Positions 1 to 11,516 of a stretch of 64,000 nucleotides of DNA are shown here, piece after piece; the first letter of the stretch is position 1; each line of letters begins with the position of its first letter. Origin of the DNA: Cyrtodaria siliqua (Eukaryota > Mollusca > Bivalvia > Adapedonta > Hiatellidae); assembly GCA_037043455.1 (NCBI GenBank), contig JAWPHD010000291.1, positions 12,501 to 76,500 on the forward strand. Direction: 5' to 3'. Under the pieces are notes generated by a model. It saw only the letters and a list, made by a program, of their open reading frames with translations, was not told the DNA's origin and did no database searches. A program made the position numbers and the translations under genes.

Positions 1-227
1 CGCCCACTAGCACCGGCTTAAGCGGTATTCTACTTCAAAGCCACCCAAATTGGGCTCGTTGGTTGAAAAAATCAAGCAATTTCAATATTGGGTTTAATGT
101 TAAGAGATTGCAACGTTGAAAGCCTAAGTTTGCTCACCTGTTTGAGCCAAATGCGCATTGAGTCGATAATGAAACGTTAAAGGAGTAACCATTGGTGTAT
201 TCGCTGCTATTTAAAGAAAAATAAAAA
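1..227 (-). repeat. K-family fragment and unassigned flank
   Basis: Positions 1-65 are the reverse complement of the K repeat seen forward at 32.9-33.6 and 50.1-51.3 kb: CTTAAGCCGGTGCTAG reads here as CTAGCACCGGCTTAAG, followed by the flank related to GATC-CCAAAGG. The rest, up to the PLE fragment, shows no recognised feature. Confidence 0.5.
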
Positions 228-742
228 GATCGGACAGGGAAAGTAGAATTCAAGGAGGACAGTCAACCACAAAACACAGAAACAAACACCCAAACAGACA
301 AACAAGAAGGCAAAAGTAATATTAAATGCAAACGACATCACAAACACAAAAGGGTTGCCAAAAGGGTTACCGCCTTGGAACGGTCAGTGGCAAATTAAGC
401 CACTGGGGGTTTAAACCGGTTCTCGGGTGTACCAAACCTCACACTTACCCTACTGTCAACCCATTAAAACAGGACAGTGTAAACAAAGAAATCCCCGCCA
501 TGATCTAATCTCTAACCAACAAGGCAGCATCAATAGGCAATATAAGCAAAACACAAATATGCTCGTGTAAATATAATACAAAAAACAATAGCCTAGAAAG
601 CCACAATGAAGGTACTCAATGACTTGGCAGAAGCCAGAGCAACAAGAGAATAAACCATTAAGGGCAGGACAAGAAAGAGCATAGACAAACATCAAACGCC
701 ACCGTTCCAATGGGCTTTAAGTAGGCGTCAGCATAGCCCTAA
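228..742 (-). mobile_element. 5'-truncated PLE-like retroelement, 3' end
   Basis: Reverse-strand copy of the 3' part of the PLE-like element best preserved at 19431-20333. It begins with the element's terminal signature (complement of CCTGTCCGAT) and runs through the GTTCCAAGGCGG-like and TCAACCCTTTT-like stretches to the complement of the ORF stop region near 735. Only noncoding 3' sequence remains. An 84-codon frame inside it resembles frames in other copies but is broken elsewhere by indels, so I do not call it a gene. Confidence 0.7.
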
Positions 743-2384
743 CCCTATACCTCCTTTCCGAAAGGACAGACCTAAGGTCGTCCTGTACCATTCGATTAGC
801 AGTAGCATATTACACATACAATATATAGCGGAAATTCCCATTATGCGTTTCTTTTTCCCTTCAGTATACATCCTTCCAAAGAAGGTCGGTCATCTTTTTT
901 ATTAATAATTATGAATAACCTGTGCCCAAGTTAATTAATGTTTTTATGTTTATAATATGTGTTAATGTATTTTGCCACCGTCCACCTTTAAGAGTAGGTA
1001 TTCTAATCCAAGATGCCTTACGTCCATATATAAATGCTTTGAGATTGATCATTTTTGAGACCACCCCCATTTTATTGTTTGATTATAAAACTTCTCTTTA
1101 TTATCTCTATTTCTGCATTTTCACGCTTTTCGTTTACTTTTTTTGTAGCTTGAATATGATATTGATTTTCATCTTAATGTCATCAATAATGTATCCAAAA
1201 TTAATTGGTTGGTAATAGTAAATTGAACTGGATCATTTGATATGCTGTCAATATTATTAATATTATAGACGTGAAGCACATATTGTAATTTAATTTCATT
1301 TATTTTGTTATTCATTATATTCCGATATTCATTATCGTTTAGTAGTGCATTATTATGTTTACAAAAGACTTGCCCTTTACAAATTCGTTAAAGTTGCAGT
1401 TAAACATATTGAATGATCTGATCAATACGCGGCTAGCTTCAATAGTACATGTTTTATTGATAATAAAGATAAATTTTCAAAAACTAAAAAGCAATCCTTT
1501 CTTTCTTGTTTTTATCTTGTTTTAATGGTGTTTTCTTTCTCTATGTCCACCTTCTTAGATTTTTATAAAGCTCTCTATATGGGTCAATTAGATTATAGCA
1601 AGTTATTATTTGTAACAATTTTATACGCGCATTTTTATTATTAATATAATAGCTTTACAATTATAATAATCTACTTCAGGATCTGGGATCAAATTGTAAA
1701 CCCGCATAAAATCATGACATTATTATTATTATTATTCGTGGTCTCTACAGCTTTCAGGTCTCACACCACACTTTGATACTTCTAAAATGATTTTTTGGTG
1801 AAATACAGTTATTTCCGCTCACAAAAATCCACAAAAACGGGTACCTAGCCCACTTTGTTGTTTTTTAATTTGAGTGTCAGGCAATGTACTCTTTTCGGCT
1901 TTCACTAAAGAGTTTGCACCTCAATTCATACGCTCTTTGAGCACCCACAAATGTGTCATATTTGCTGTCAGTGTCGTCTAAACGCTGTTCAACCAATCCC
2001 ACACTAATATTTTTCTCACTTGCAACAGAGAAAGCAAATATCCATGGACAAATATTAAAAATATCTCAAACCGAAGAACACACCCCTACTTTTTATGGTG
2101 TAAGAATCATCATACAGCCATACAGTCACATGCCAGGGAACTAACTCTGTAGTAATACCTTCATAATCTTATCAAACAATTATGGGGAATCCATATGTTT
2201 TGCGCCATAAAAGGAAATAAGGATTAATCTCGTGTTATTAACTGTTAAATCAACTGTTTTCAAATTTTCTTCAGGGTCAGATATATAAGTATGTACTTTA
2301 TAGTCTAGATCTTTGATAATACATGTAGTATAGCTACTACAGATTGCTTTTTAATAAAAGGATGACTTTTCTCACTTTTGTTTT
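743..2384. other. AT-rich stretch, nothing recognised
   Basis: No gene, transposon end or window-internal paralogue was recognised. There is a short ATT run near 1720-1735. The 97-codon frame at 922-1215 is low-complexity hydrophobic translation of AT-rich DNA and is not supported as coding. Confidence 0.5.
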
Positions 2385-3395
2385 ATTTAGGAATCGTTCA
2401 CTTCAATCGATTGCTTCCGTACAAATTATTTTTACATTTTGTAAAATGTACAATTCGTAATTTGTAGATAAAATGACTTAAAACACAGTCGATATTTAAA
2501 TATAGTAGGCGGAATAAATTATACACTTATTTTTTTCGAGTCACTATTTACGTTTAGTGAACATGCAAATAAAAGGTGTAATTTATTTCTGTTTCTGCTT
2601 GATGTATTTTTTTAAAATTTGGATACTTTGATAGCTTTTCATTCATCCCGTGCGAACACAAAGTCATACGTTCGAGCAATTGCGATTTTAATAATACAGG
2701 CCCGAAACTTTGTCTCGGCCTTACCAAACTGTAGCATGCCTGAAATACTTGTTGATGGGTTATTCGAGCGTGTTGTTGTTTTGTGTTTTTTTCACGCGTA
2801 TGCATAACTTCGTAAATGTGAACGGTTGCATCAATTCGCTACAATACCTGCGCAACAGTTATTTACCATGTTGACGTCAATTACTGCTTCATGTATGTTT
2901 AAAGTATGAAAGTATCATGTTATTAAACAATACTGAGTAACGGATATGCAAGAACAGCAAATAATGTAAATGCTTTCGCACAACAACTGGGATAACCGTG
3001 TGCAATAGTGTGATGTCTAATATTAGGAAAACAATTCGGAATTGAAAATATATTTGCAAATGGATTCATTTAATAAATGATGAATTGTCTGCCTCGTATT
3101 TTTGTTTAAATGTGACATTTGTAGTTATTTTTAAGATTTGTTAATGCCTCGGTTTGGTCCCCAGACCCAAAGTTGCGAGTTTATAATCGACTCGATGACA
3201 ACATATGTTCTATGAAATGGCATTTGAGAAGTGTGAATCACGTTATGCTCAATTTACTGAATCTAAATATGCATGAGTGGTAGCGGCTTCTCTAATTGCA
3301 AAACTTTTCAAAAACAGTTTGAGTATATTTCAGTTAATTATATATGAATTTTGTATTTAATTGGATTTCAGACAGGTTCAGAATCCAATATCAAA
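2385..3395 (+). repeat. Macro-repeat block A, copy 1
   Basis: Shares order and sequence with 36235-36760 and 51862-52870: the TCAATCGATTGCTTCC start, ACATTTTGTAAAATGTAC, an AAAACACAGTCGAT stretch, TTTCTGTTTCTG, and later a GATAATCGACTCGAT-like region also found in block M. All frames are short and differ between copies, so the block is noncoding. Confidence 0.7.
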
Positions 3396-5100
3396 ACAAC
3401 ATTTGTATATATAAATAATTGTCTACGTAATAAATACGGATAGTATAGCAATGAATTTATAATTATGACGGTGCCATTGTCCTTGGGTGCTGTGTTTCGT
3501 ATAGAAACATCTTTATTTCATTTCTGTAGGGCAAAAAGTTAACGTTTATTATCTCGCATTCGAAAGATTGTTTTTCTTTTATTTGAAATAGTCTGACACT
3601 TTTTAAGACATCAAAATGTCTACATATTTACAAATAAAAGGTTATAATTGAAATTTCGAAAATTTAATATCTGACAGGTTAGAAGATGCCCATCACTGTG
3701 TAATTTCCTTACAATAAATCATTGCAATTTTCTAAATATTGTTGTTTTTTTTAAACATCTGATATGCATTCAACCTTTCAATAAATGGTGTAAACTCGTA
3801 TGAGAGACCGATTGCCTATTGACAAGTCTCTTGTTTAAACATAAATGCAACGGAAATAGTCTATAAAATAGCTTCACGTTCAGTTTCTAATCCAAGCAAA
3901 AGTCGCCAAAAATTAATTGAAATTAATTTTCAAAATAATACTTAAATCAAATTTTATTGATTACAGAACAAACAAGCAATTTCCTTTTGCAAGCAGAACA
4001 GAACAGTCGTCAATGGTTGTTCAGTTAATCTCTTTTTTCAGGGATGACAGGTTGGTGTCACGCAGTGGTAAACCAAATAAATATTATAAATAACGCTAAT
4101 CTTTGTGACTCGTTGACCTTGTATTGAACTACAGTTTGTGTTTTAAAACAATCTATATTCTCTCATTTACAAAAAGCGACAGACCTAAACACATATCAAA
4201 TATTTCTAATCGACAAATTGGCCTTTCACAAAGAGGGTCACATCTTATTTCTCTTACATACACATTCCTGTTAATGGAACGAGCATATTCATTATTAGCA
4301 TTAATGTACCTGTGACATTTTATCTACGGATTCACTGTGATACTGCCGCGGTGATACTGCTGAGTAACCATTCATAACGGTAAATCAATCAAGTGTTCAG
4401 AGCATTTGTATAGTTCAATTTATTTTCGATCGTTAACGCCACCCACCCCCCACCACAGCCCCCTAAACACATACATATGCTTAGGTGCTGTGCAATAGAG
4501 TTACATTTGTATTTCTAAAAGCGAGTTTATGTGATATTCACGCAAGCTTTTCTTTTGCGCGTCGTGACAGTTTTTGTCTAAACATGTTATAATTCAGCAC
4601 ACTTCTTGCTCTTTGGGAATCATATAACACAATCTGTGTGGATTTAAGTAAACTCCATCTCAAGTTGTTGCCAGAGGGTGTGTGAGAGTTGTAGGATCGG
4701 ATATAATGGTCTAACTATAGTAGGTAAGTCGTTTAATTGAGTGAAATTAGTATATACAATATGTGTTGCAAATGGCTTTGAGAGCACAAAATCGACCCAA
4801 TAGACCATTCAGTCACTACGTTAGATATATATAAGAACAGAGAATAAATAATGAGCATATATAAGTAAATATAAGTAAAAATTCAAAATTCATTGAGCCG
4901 AAAACATCATTCATTCACGGCGATTTACAAGTTATATTGATAGGTTATTTGCTAATCAAAACATTAACCGCGTGAGATCGCTGCCTGGAGTTGACATGTC
5001 TGATGGGAGATTTTATCCTTAACCTCAACTAATTCTGAGTTTACTGTCCATGATAGCCTAATATGATGTGTATTAACACCTGCCACTAAATGCGTGTAAC
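3396..5100 (+). repeat. Macro-repeat block N end and block B, copy 1
   Basis: Starts with the GTCTACGTAATAAATAC end of block N, then block B with the GACGGTGCCATTGT anchor. It aligns along its length with 54085-56165 and in part with 17607-18072, 37421-38060 and 38930-40590. It contains a C-rich tract at 4440-4470. The last part (ATTAACACCTGCCACTAAAT) matches the end of the 56.1-kb copy. Confidence 0.7.
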
Positions 5101-5640
5101 CCCAATATCACCCCCGGTATCAGTAACATATGAACGCGGGTCGAATAAGGCCCTACGCGGGTACGGGAAAGACATGTACATTACACGTACGCTCAATATT
5201 TGTCACTTATTTAAATATTATATTCGTTATATAATTAGTTTTTGCTTTGTTAGATTCCCTGAATATTTTGCGTCACATCCATATCTTATGTTTTTTATTT
5301 TAGTATTGTTTTAAGCAATTTTATCCGTTTTGAAGTGGGCGGATCTGAAAAATCCGTGTCAACAATTGACATTTCGTCGATTTTTCAATTACACAGTAAT
5401 TTTGACACGATAATAAGGACATGCACATGTAAATCATTCATTATGTTAGTCATTTTGTCTTTATTTGATCAAGTAATACTAACTAAGGATTTTTAATCTG
5501 GCGTTTTGTGAGAGAAGGGTCCCAGAAAGTGGAAAAGTCTTACGACGGCTAAACATTTGTTCGGATAAGGTCAAACGAAGACTATGGATAAGTAGTAAAG
5601 CGGGCGTTTATAACAGCACAAACGCAGTTGTTTTCTTATT
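5101..5640. other. Unassigned sequence
   Basis: No paralogue or element was recognised. The sequence leaves the similarity shared with 56.16 kb just after position 5100. Confidence 0.4.
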
Positions 5641-6106
5641 TGATACCACTGTAAGGTTCCCGCATTCCTTTGTATCTTTCCCCTCTCTCTGGCAGTCGGT
5701 AGCGCGGCGGATTTGTAACCGGAAGCTTCGGGTTCAATCTTCCGTGGTGTCACTGAGTTTCGTCGGTGTGTTCTTGTGCAAGACACTTTCCCTTAGCCTC
5801 GTCCGTCGGATGGGAACGTAAACCGGGCGGTCCGGTATATCGGTCTATCTTCCGAACACGTTAAAGAACCATAGGAATCTATTCGATAATAAGAGTAGGG
5901 CAGGGTTCCCGGATTCCTATGTATCCTTCGACCCCACCCCACCCCCCCCCCCACCTCTCTGGGGCGGCTCTAAATAACATATACTGCGTCGATGAGCCGT
6001 CAAACACCATTCAATTCAATTCTCTATGTCGTGGCTCTAAATAACGTATATTGTGTTGATGAGCCGTTACACACCACTTAAATTCAATCTATTGTAAGCG
6101 CATCAG
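5641..6106 (+). mobile_element. tRNA-derived SINE with duplicated tail
   Basis: Positions about 5690-5760 look like a tRNA-type RNA polymerase III promoter: an A-box-like CAGTCGGTAGCGCGG and a B-box-like CGGGTTCAATC. A central stretch, TTCTTGTGCAAGACACTT (about 5771-5788), resembles the conserved core of widespread metazoan SINEs. The AGGGTTCCCGGATTCCTATG stretch appears near both ends, and the tail module (GGCTCTAAATAACG to GATGAGCCGT) occurs twice, at about 5966-6000 and 6035-6067. The assignment rests on motif reading; the named SINE family was not determined. Confidence 0.65.
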
Positions 6107-7117
6107 AACAATGTTATCTTAATTGGCTCCGAGACTATTCGAGCCAAAGATTATTCAACAGGCAGTTGTGCTCGCGCCCAATACATACTTGTTATTGAAA
6201 TAAATAAGGCGCATGAATATTGTTAGCAACTGAACAGGTCACATATATACTCGTTCTCATAAATTACATGATTACTCCCCTTTGTTAATTTTCTCCATCT
6301 GAGTTTTTTTGTAGACATATCAAAAGATTAATAATTGAAGTAAGTAAGTTAATATTTATTTTTTACATTTTTATCGGTGAAAGATTGATATTTCTCAGTG
6401 AAAAAAACATCACTCATTAAACATTACTCACTCGCATACGCTCGTTCGTGAAAAAAAAACCACACGTCTACCATCTCATGTAGGATTTCCCTATAATCGA
6501 TCCCAGCAGTTAATTAATCTCTATATCTTAGTATGTTCACTGCTCATAATGGATTTTTTTATCAAACAGAATTGCTGCAAATCTCCGATGGTACATTTGC
6601 ATGCTGCTGTGCTTCGAGAGCAATCTCGTGTGTGTAGTCCTATACAAACCAGCGCATTTAACGCAATGGCACCGTAGGTCCGTACTGTACTACAAACACA
6701 TACATTATTTAAGAAATAATAAAAACGTACCTGTGTTTTATCGGTGCAAAAAATACAGTTAGGAGTTCGGATGCACAAGTGAATTAATTACTCGCATTCG
6801 AACTACTAACTGTGTTTTATTTACCGATAATATTCAGGTACGTATTTATTATTTCGATTCTAACACACAATATGCTATTGTGGGGGCACCATATTATCTC
6901 GGAGGTCAAGGTAATCAGGCTGTGCTGTTTATGGGCTGTTCCATTGGGCGCCTCCGTATGCAAAGTTCTGCGTTAAAATACACTAGTAGTCACGTGACAA
7001 ACAATTAAGTCATTGCTTACGTCATATATCTTGCGCTGTATGACGTCAAACGTTCTCAGGTTGTTCAAGATGCTTATTAATTTTATATGTACTGATGCAT
7101 ATTATGGGTTTATATCC
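6107..7117. other. Unassigned sequence
   Basis: AT-rich with no recognised repeat ends. The 85-codon reverse frame at 6521-6778 has no family features and no support from a paralogue. Confidence 0.4.
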
Positions 7118-7190
7118 GTGTGGGGTGGGGGATGGTGGGGGGTGGAGGGGGAAGGGGGTGGAGGGGGAGGGGGTGGGCAAGGTTTGGGAG
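7118..7190 (+). repeat. G-rich low-complexity tract
   Basis: About 70 bases almost entirely G with single T or A interruptions, including many runs of three to six G. Such tracts can form G-quadruplexes on the plus strand. It produces a spurious glycine-rich reading frame. Confidence 0.8.
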
Positions 7191-7545
7191 CATTGCAAGT
7201 TTGTTGTGATTAACATTTCATTAAGCTGAGGTTGTCTTCGTGACGTATATTTGAAATATACGCGGGGAATTAATGGAACAGCTGTATTTTATCGTTGCGT
7301 ATATGAAAGGATGCACAGGTCGTGTTAGAATATAATATAACGAAAGGATATTATTAAGATTACAAATTAAAGAGGCTGTTCATATACTCAAGAAAATAAT
7401 ATACGCCAGAAAAATATATTATATATTAGTTCTTTATATTTAGGGGATTATTTCCGATAAAATATCAAATCCTTCAGTGCAGAAGTAGCAAAAGAATTTC
7501 TCTATATCACTTGTACTGAAAGTATATAACTTTTGTTAAATTGTC
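7191..7545. other. Unassigned AT-rich sequence
   Basis: No gene or repeat family recognised. Contains a small palindrome, TATATTTGAAATATA, near 7246. Confidence 0.4.
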
Positions 7546-7760
7546 GTGCCCTCAGTGCTTAATTCTATTATTCATCTGGCTTCTGCCACTGTCCGTACCA
7601 AGGCGGTAGCCCTATTGTCAACCCTTTTTATGTGTTGTGACGTCATATGTCTTTATTCCTTATTAACGTTGCCATTCATGTTTGTCGTTTTGCGTGTTTT
7701 GGGGTTTACTGTGTTCCCTGAAAGCTGTATTTCCTGTTCGACTTTTATATTTATTTTTAG
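7546..7760 (+). mobile_element. Diverged PLE-like 3' fragment
   Basis: Contains the diagnostic order of PLE 3' motifs in diverged form: CTTCTGCCACTG, CCAAGGCGGTAGCC, TGTCAACCC, a TTGTGACGTCAT stretch and a GTTTACTGTGTTCC region, ending near TTCCTGTTCG. It is more decayed than the copies at 20.2 or 46.4 kb and resembles the subfamily at 30465-30680. Confidence 0.6.
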
Positions 7761-8218
7761 TTTTACATTATTTAAAAAAATAAGTCCGTTATTTCCTTCA
7801 TTATTCCATCTTTACCTGATATTCAGGAGAAGAACAAATAGGGAATGTATTTACAGAACTCGAAGTATACACCATTGAGAAGGATTCCATGCATAAATAG
7901 TTACCTGCTTTATTAAGTAACTTTGCCTCAATGAATTGGAATTCATTTTCATCTAAATTCTTTGAAATTATCTTTATTAAGCTGTATTCACATGCTCACG
8001 TCAGCGTGATACGATGGTCTAAACGGTTAACTGCAGGAACTCATTACGAATCAGACATTTCAAGTCGACAAAACATCAGTTTTATTACCAAATTGTCATA
8101 AAACGTTGAACCAACCATAAATGTTTTAGTTAAGGTTAAATAGTAACATTTCCTTATTAATGGTTTTCATTATGCTAGCCAAAGCACCATATCCTGTTAG
8201 TTTTTATATAGGTTCCTA
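7761..8218 (+). repeat. Macro-repeat block X, unit 1 (left part)
   Basis: Aligns with 28150-28500, 43610-43930 and 56310-57220. Anchors are ACCTGATATTCAGGAG, CTGCAGGAACTCATTACG and TGCTAGCCAAAGCACCATAT. Interrupted by the H element that follows. Confidence 0.75.
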
Positions 8219-8224
8219 TCAAAA

Positions 8225-8806
8225 AGAGTATGATAATGGACCTTTGGAAACGGCCGAGCACGACACATACGAAGTATTGAAATTTTTAGGAGACTGTCTC
8301 GGTTTGACTGAGGCTGTTCATGAGCGGTAGTGAAATATGCTAGCTACCGCTCACGCCCTCTAGCCCCGGGTTGAGCAGAACTCAATATTCATAAAATCAA
8401 TAGTACCAAATTTTAACCATCCCGAAGATGGCATGCATATGGCGGTGGACATGGAGTATACTGCTTTCCCATGTCGTACGGCGTATGGTCCCAGTATCTA
8501 ATAACATAAAATACCCCGAAGAGCGAAATAAACATAATGGAATTTAGTTGGGAGCAGCGGTTATGAAGCCTATCACAAGTAAAACCCAAAAGACTAAATT
8601 ATAAAGCAGACAACATATCCTATGAGTAGTTACAAATACCCAGAGCCTATTATCGGCCGGAGTAGTGGAACCACCGAATCAAAATTTAAGTAAGAAAACA
8701 AAAGAAATTGAAAATGTACCACCGATAACTAAATATAAGTATCGGGCTTAGCGATCTCCAAAGATTGAATGAATAACAGTACTGATTGCAAGCGCGGAGA
8801 GACGTT
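8225..8806 (-). mobile_element. H-family retroposon, full-length copy with target duplication
   Basis: A 582-bp insertion flanked by TCAAAA at 8219-8224 and 8807-8812. The uninterrupted site is present in unit 4 near 57210-57230 (CCTATCAAAATATGCATA), which fixes both ends. The constant end across copies is the AGAGTATGATAATGG side, next to an A-run, while the other end is variably truncated in other copies. I therefore orient it on the minus strand with its 3' end here at 8225. It carries the two-hairpin module: stem arms TGAGCGGTAG (8321-8330) and CTACCGCTCA (8344-8353). No ORF, and no terminal inverted repeat seen. Confidence 0.75.
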
Positions 8807-8812
8807 TCAAAA

Positions 8813-9280
8813 TATGCATATAGGGGATGTCATGTTTTATATTTAAACACGATAACAATACACTTTGCGAAACCGTTCTGACAGTTCCAAGTCGGTTATC
8901 ATGTCTTTACCATTCTGTATGTTATGTATTGTCCTTTTCAACGACTACATCACATGTACGTTGTTCAGGTTCGTTTCTGGTTGAATCATCGGACTCTATG
9001 CCCATATTGTGACACGACACGCACAATCAAATAATTAAAAGAATACTGTTTCATTTTATATAATAAAAAGTCTATTAAAATGTGCGAATTTAAGTTCTGA
9101 TAGTCTCCATTTTTAATCAGTTAGTATGTCGTTGATATAATAATATTGTGCACATCGTATATTTGTTTATTTGTCAGTAAAGCGTTTGATTCCGTGCTTA
9201 AGTCATTTTTGCGTACTGGCCATATCAAGTTTCATTTATTCGGCGTCCAATCTTAGAAATTAATATTGCACATCTTAAAT
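8813..9280 (+). repeat. Macro-repeat block X, unit 1 (right part)
   Basis: Resumes block X after H: GGATGTCATGTTTTATATTT, then CGGACTCTATG and CAAATAATTAAAAG, matching 28510-29370, 45380-46260 and 57235-57600. Confidence 0.7.
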
Positions 9281-9813
9281 ATGAAAACTATCAGTACGTG
9301 TTTTGGTTGACTGTGGATGTTACATGTCATATTCCACTTTTATAACTACTTGTGTTTGTTTGTAGCCTCATTTGACAATAATAATATTGGCAACAGTCGC
9401 TAAAACTACCAGAAATAATGCCAACACTTGATACATAGTGAGCTAATTATACTCATGCAGACTAGAGAATTAAACTAATGCTTATTTATTGGATATAAAG
9501 TAACGTCCCTAGATACTTCTCTGCCGCTTCGTTTTTACATTCTGAAAACAAAATGCGTGGGGTATAACTTGTTTGTATTGTGGATTATATATAGTTGTCT
9601 ATTCTGTATTTCTAAAGAATGGCCACTACGAAATACAAATGCATACATTGTAGGTGTAAAGAACTGTCCAATATATGGTACAATTAGATAGTTTGTAAAT
9701 AAATACGGAAAACGGGATCCCTTGGAAGCAGGAAACAGGTCTACAACACTTTCCAATATACAGTACAAGTACATGTGTTAAGAGATATTCCTAAGACACT
9801 GTTAGGTTCATCC
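9281..9813 (+). repeat. Macro-repeat block E, unit 1
   Basis: Matches 57590-58115 closely, and 29380-30065 and 46950-47757 apart from insertions there. Anchors: ATCAGTACGTGTTTTGG, CATTTGACAATAATAATATT, AACTGTCCAATATATGG, ACAGTACAAGTACATGTG. This copy lacks the T-family and hairpin MITEs present in units 2 and 3. Confidence 0.75.
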
Positions 9814-9817
9814 TTAA

Positions 9818-10361
9818 AGGGAATGTAGCGACACAGCCAAACATCTTTATTATTGAGAGTTTTGAAATACTTGAATAAGGGTGAAAGAATGATCAAAATC
9901 GGATGATAAACAAAGAAGATATGATCATTTGAAGTTTCTGTTGAAACGGATATGGAAGCGGCCATTTTGGGAGCTATGACATCACGGTTCCAAATGACCA
10001 TATATGGAATATTTATAAATATGAAAATTTACTGATTTATAGGGAAAAAATGACATCAAATGTATGAAAAATATGTACTACTTAACGGCAATAATGATTT
10101 ATATCACCAGTAAAAAAAAATCATTCATTTGCAGTGATTTTCTTCGTTTTAAATGATATTTATCAATATTCCGTATATGGTAATATGGAACTATGACGTC
10201 ATAGTTCTAAAAATGGCGGCTCCCATATTCGTTTTAGAACAACCTTTAAATGGTCACATCTTTTTTGTCTATCATCCGATTTTGATAATTCTTTCACCTT
10301 TTTCTAAGTTTTTCAGAACTCTCAATAATATAGTTTGTTTGGCTGTGTCGCTACATTCCCT
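9818..10361. mobile_element. Foldback MITE with TTAA target duplication
   Basis: The two ends are inverted copies: AGGGAATGTAGCGACACAGC at the left and its complement at the right. The similarity extends roughly 200 bp inward on both sides, leaving a short AT-rich centre. TTAA flanks both ends (9814-9817, 10362-10365). The empty site CATCCTTAATACACTAATAG is present in unit 4 near 58120-58140, with TTAA once. TTAA duplication is the habit of piggyBac-type transposases, so this may be a nonautonomous piggyBac-like element; the family is inferred. The two reading frames in it are mirror copies of the arms, not genes. Confidence 0.85.
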
Positions 10362-10365
10362 TTAA

Positions 10366-10928
10366 TACATTAATAGGCTTATTTACTAATAGGCTGAATT
10401 TCCAAGATACTATTAGATTCAGTCGTCTAACTTCTTTTTTTCCCCATGTAATTTATATTTTTTATTTGAAAGCGTATTTTTGGTTGACTGTGTTCCTTGA
10501 ATGCAACAGTTTCTGTTCAAAATGAATAAATACTATTAAGGGTGATGCTTTGGAAGCAACAAATACAACCTAAAAAATAAAGTAGCAGACTAGATTTTAA
10601 TTTATTATGCCCATGAGATATTATGTAAGAAGCAACACCTCTCACGCACCCAAGCCCCGGTTTAAGCGGAATTCTACTTTACAGTTACCTATATTTGGCT
10701 TATTGGTCTCAAAGGACCAGTAACAAATAACACTACTGATACGTAGCTAGACTGGCTGTCTCTCAGTGGTTATAGTTTAATTAAATCAGAATAAAAATAC
10801 AATCTTAAATCCTAAAAATGTTTATCAGTCTTTTTCTGAATAGCTCTGAACCACTGACACTTGTGATAGCCATACTGTAAAATGAGATGTCAGTTTACAG
10901 TTATTTGTTCAGTCTGTGCCAGCATGCT
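10366..10928 (+). repeat. Macro-repeat block F, unit 1, with reverse K fragment
   Basis: Continues after the MITE with ACATTAATAGGC and matches 48060-48340 and 58130-58560. Positions about 10535-10740 are a diverged reverse-complement K repeat (CACCTCTCACGC to CTTAAACCGGGG-like on the other strand). Confidence 0.7.
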
Positions 10929-11516
10929 CAATACAGATATGAAAATCGAACAGGAAAAGCAGCATTCAAGGACGACAGATAACCACAAACGCACACAGAA
11001 AAAAATAACAAATTTATAGATGAATAAAAGTCCAAATAATACATCACAAACACAAAAGAGTTGATAATAGGGCTATCGCCTTGGAAGAGTCAGTGGCAAA
11101 AAAAGGCCGCTGGGGGTTTGAACCAGGTTCTAGGATGCACCAAACTTTACAGTTACCCTACTGTCATCCCAATAAAACGGGACAGTGTAAATAAAGAAAT
11201 ACCCGCCATGGACTATTCTCTAACCAACAAGGCAGCATTAATAGACAATATAAGTAAAACACAAAGATGCTCTTGTGTATATAAATACAAAAAAATAAAA
11301 AATAGCCTAGAAAGCCACAAAGAATGTACTCATTGACTTGGCAGAAGCCAGAGCAACAATAGAATAAACCATTGAGGGCACGACAAGACAGGACTACAGA
11401 CAAACATCAAATGTCACCGTCCTTTTGGGCATTAGGTTGACCTCATTATAGGGTCCACAGCCTGTCCGGTCATCACCCTGTTAAAGAGGAAAGCATATTG
11501 GCGAACTGTAAATGGG
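10929..11516 (-). mobile_element. 5'-truncated PLE-like insertion with empty site
   Basis: Reverse-strand PLE fragment of 588 bp, from the 3' signature (complement of TGTTCGATTTTC) through the 3' region to the complement of the last ORF codons (CCGGTCATC, GGCGAACTGT). Unit 4 reads straight through the site near 58556 (GCCAGCATGCTAAAGCC), so the ends are fixed within a few bases. The internal frame at 11164-11403 is not considered coding. Confidence 0.8.

Noticed and set aside
1720..1740. (ATT)n microsatellite as a feature of note
   Set aside because: Only about seven units; common in AT-rich DNA.
7013..7213. Glycine-rich frame
   Set aside because: Translation of the G-run tract.
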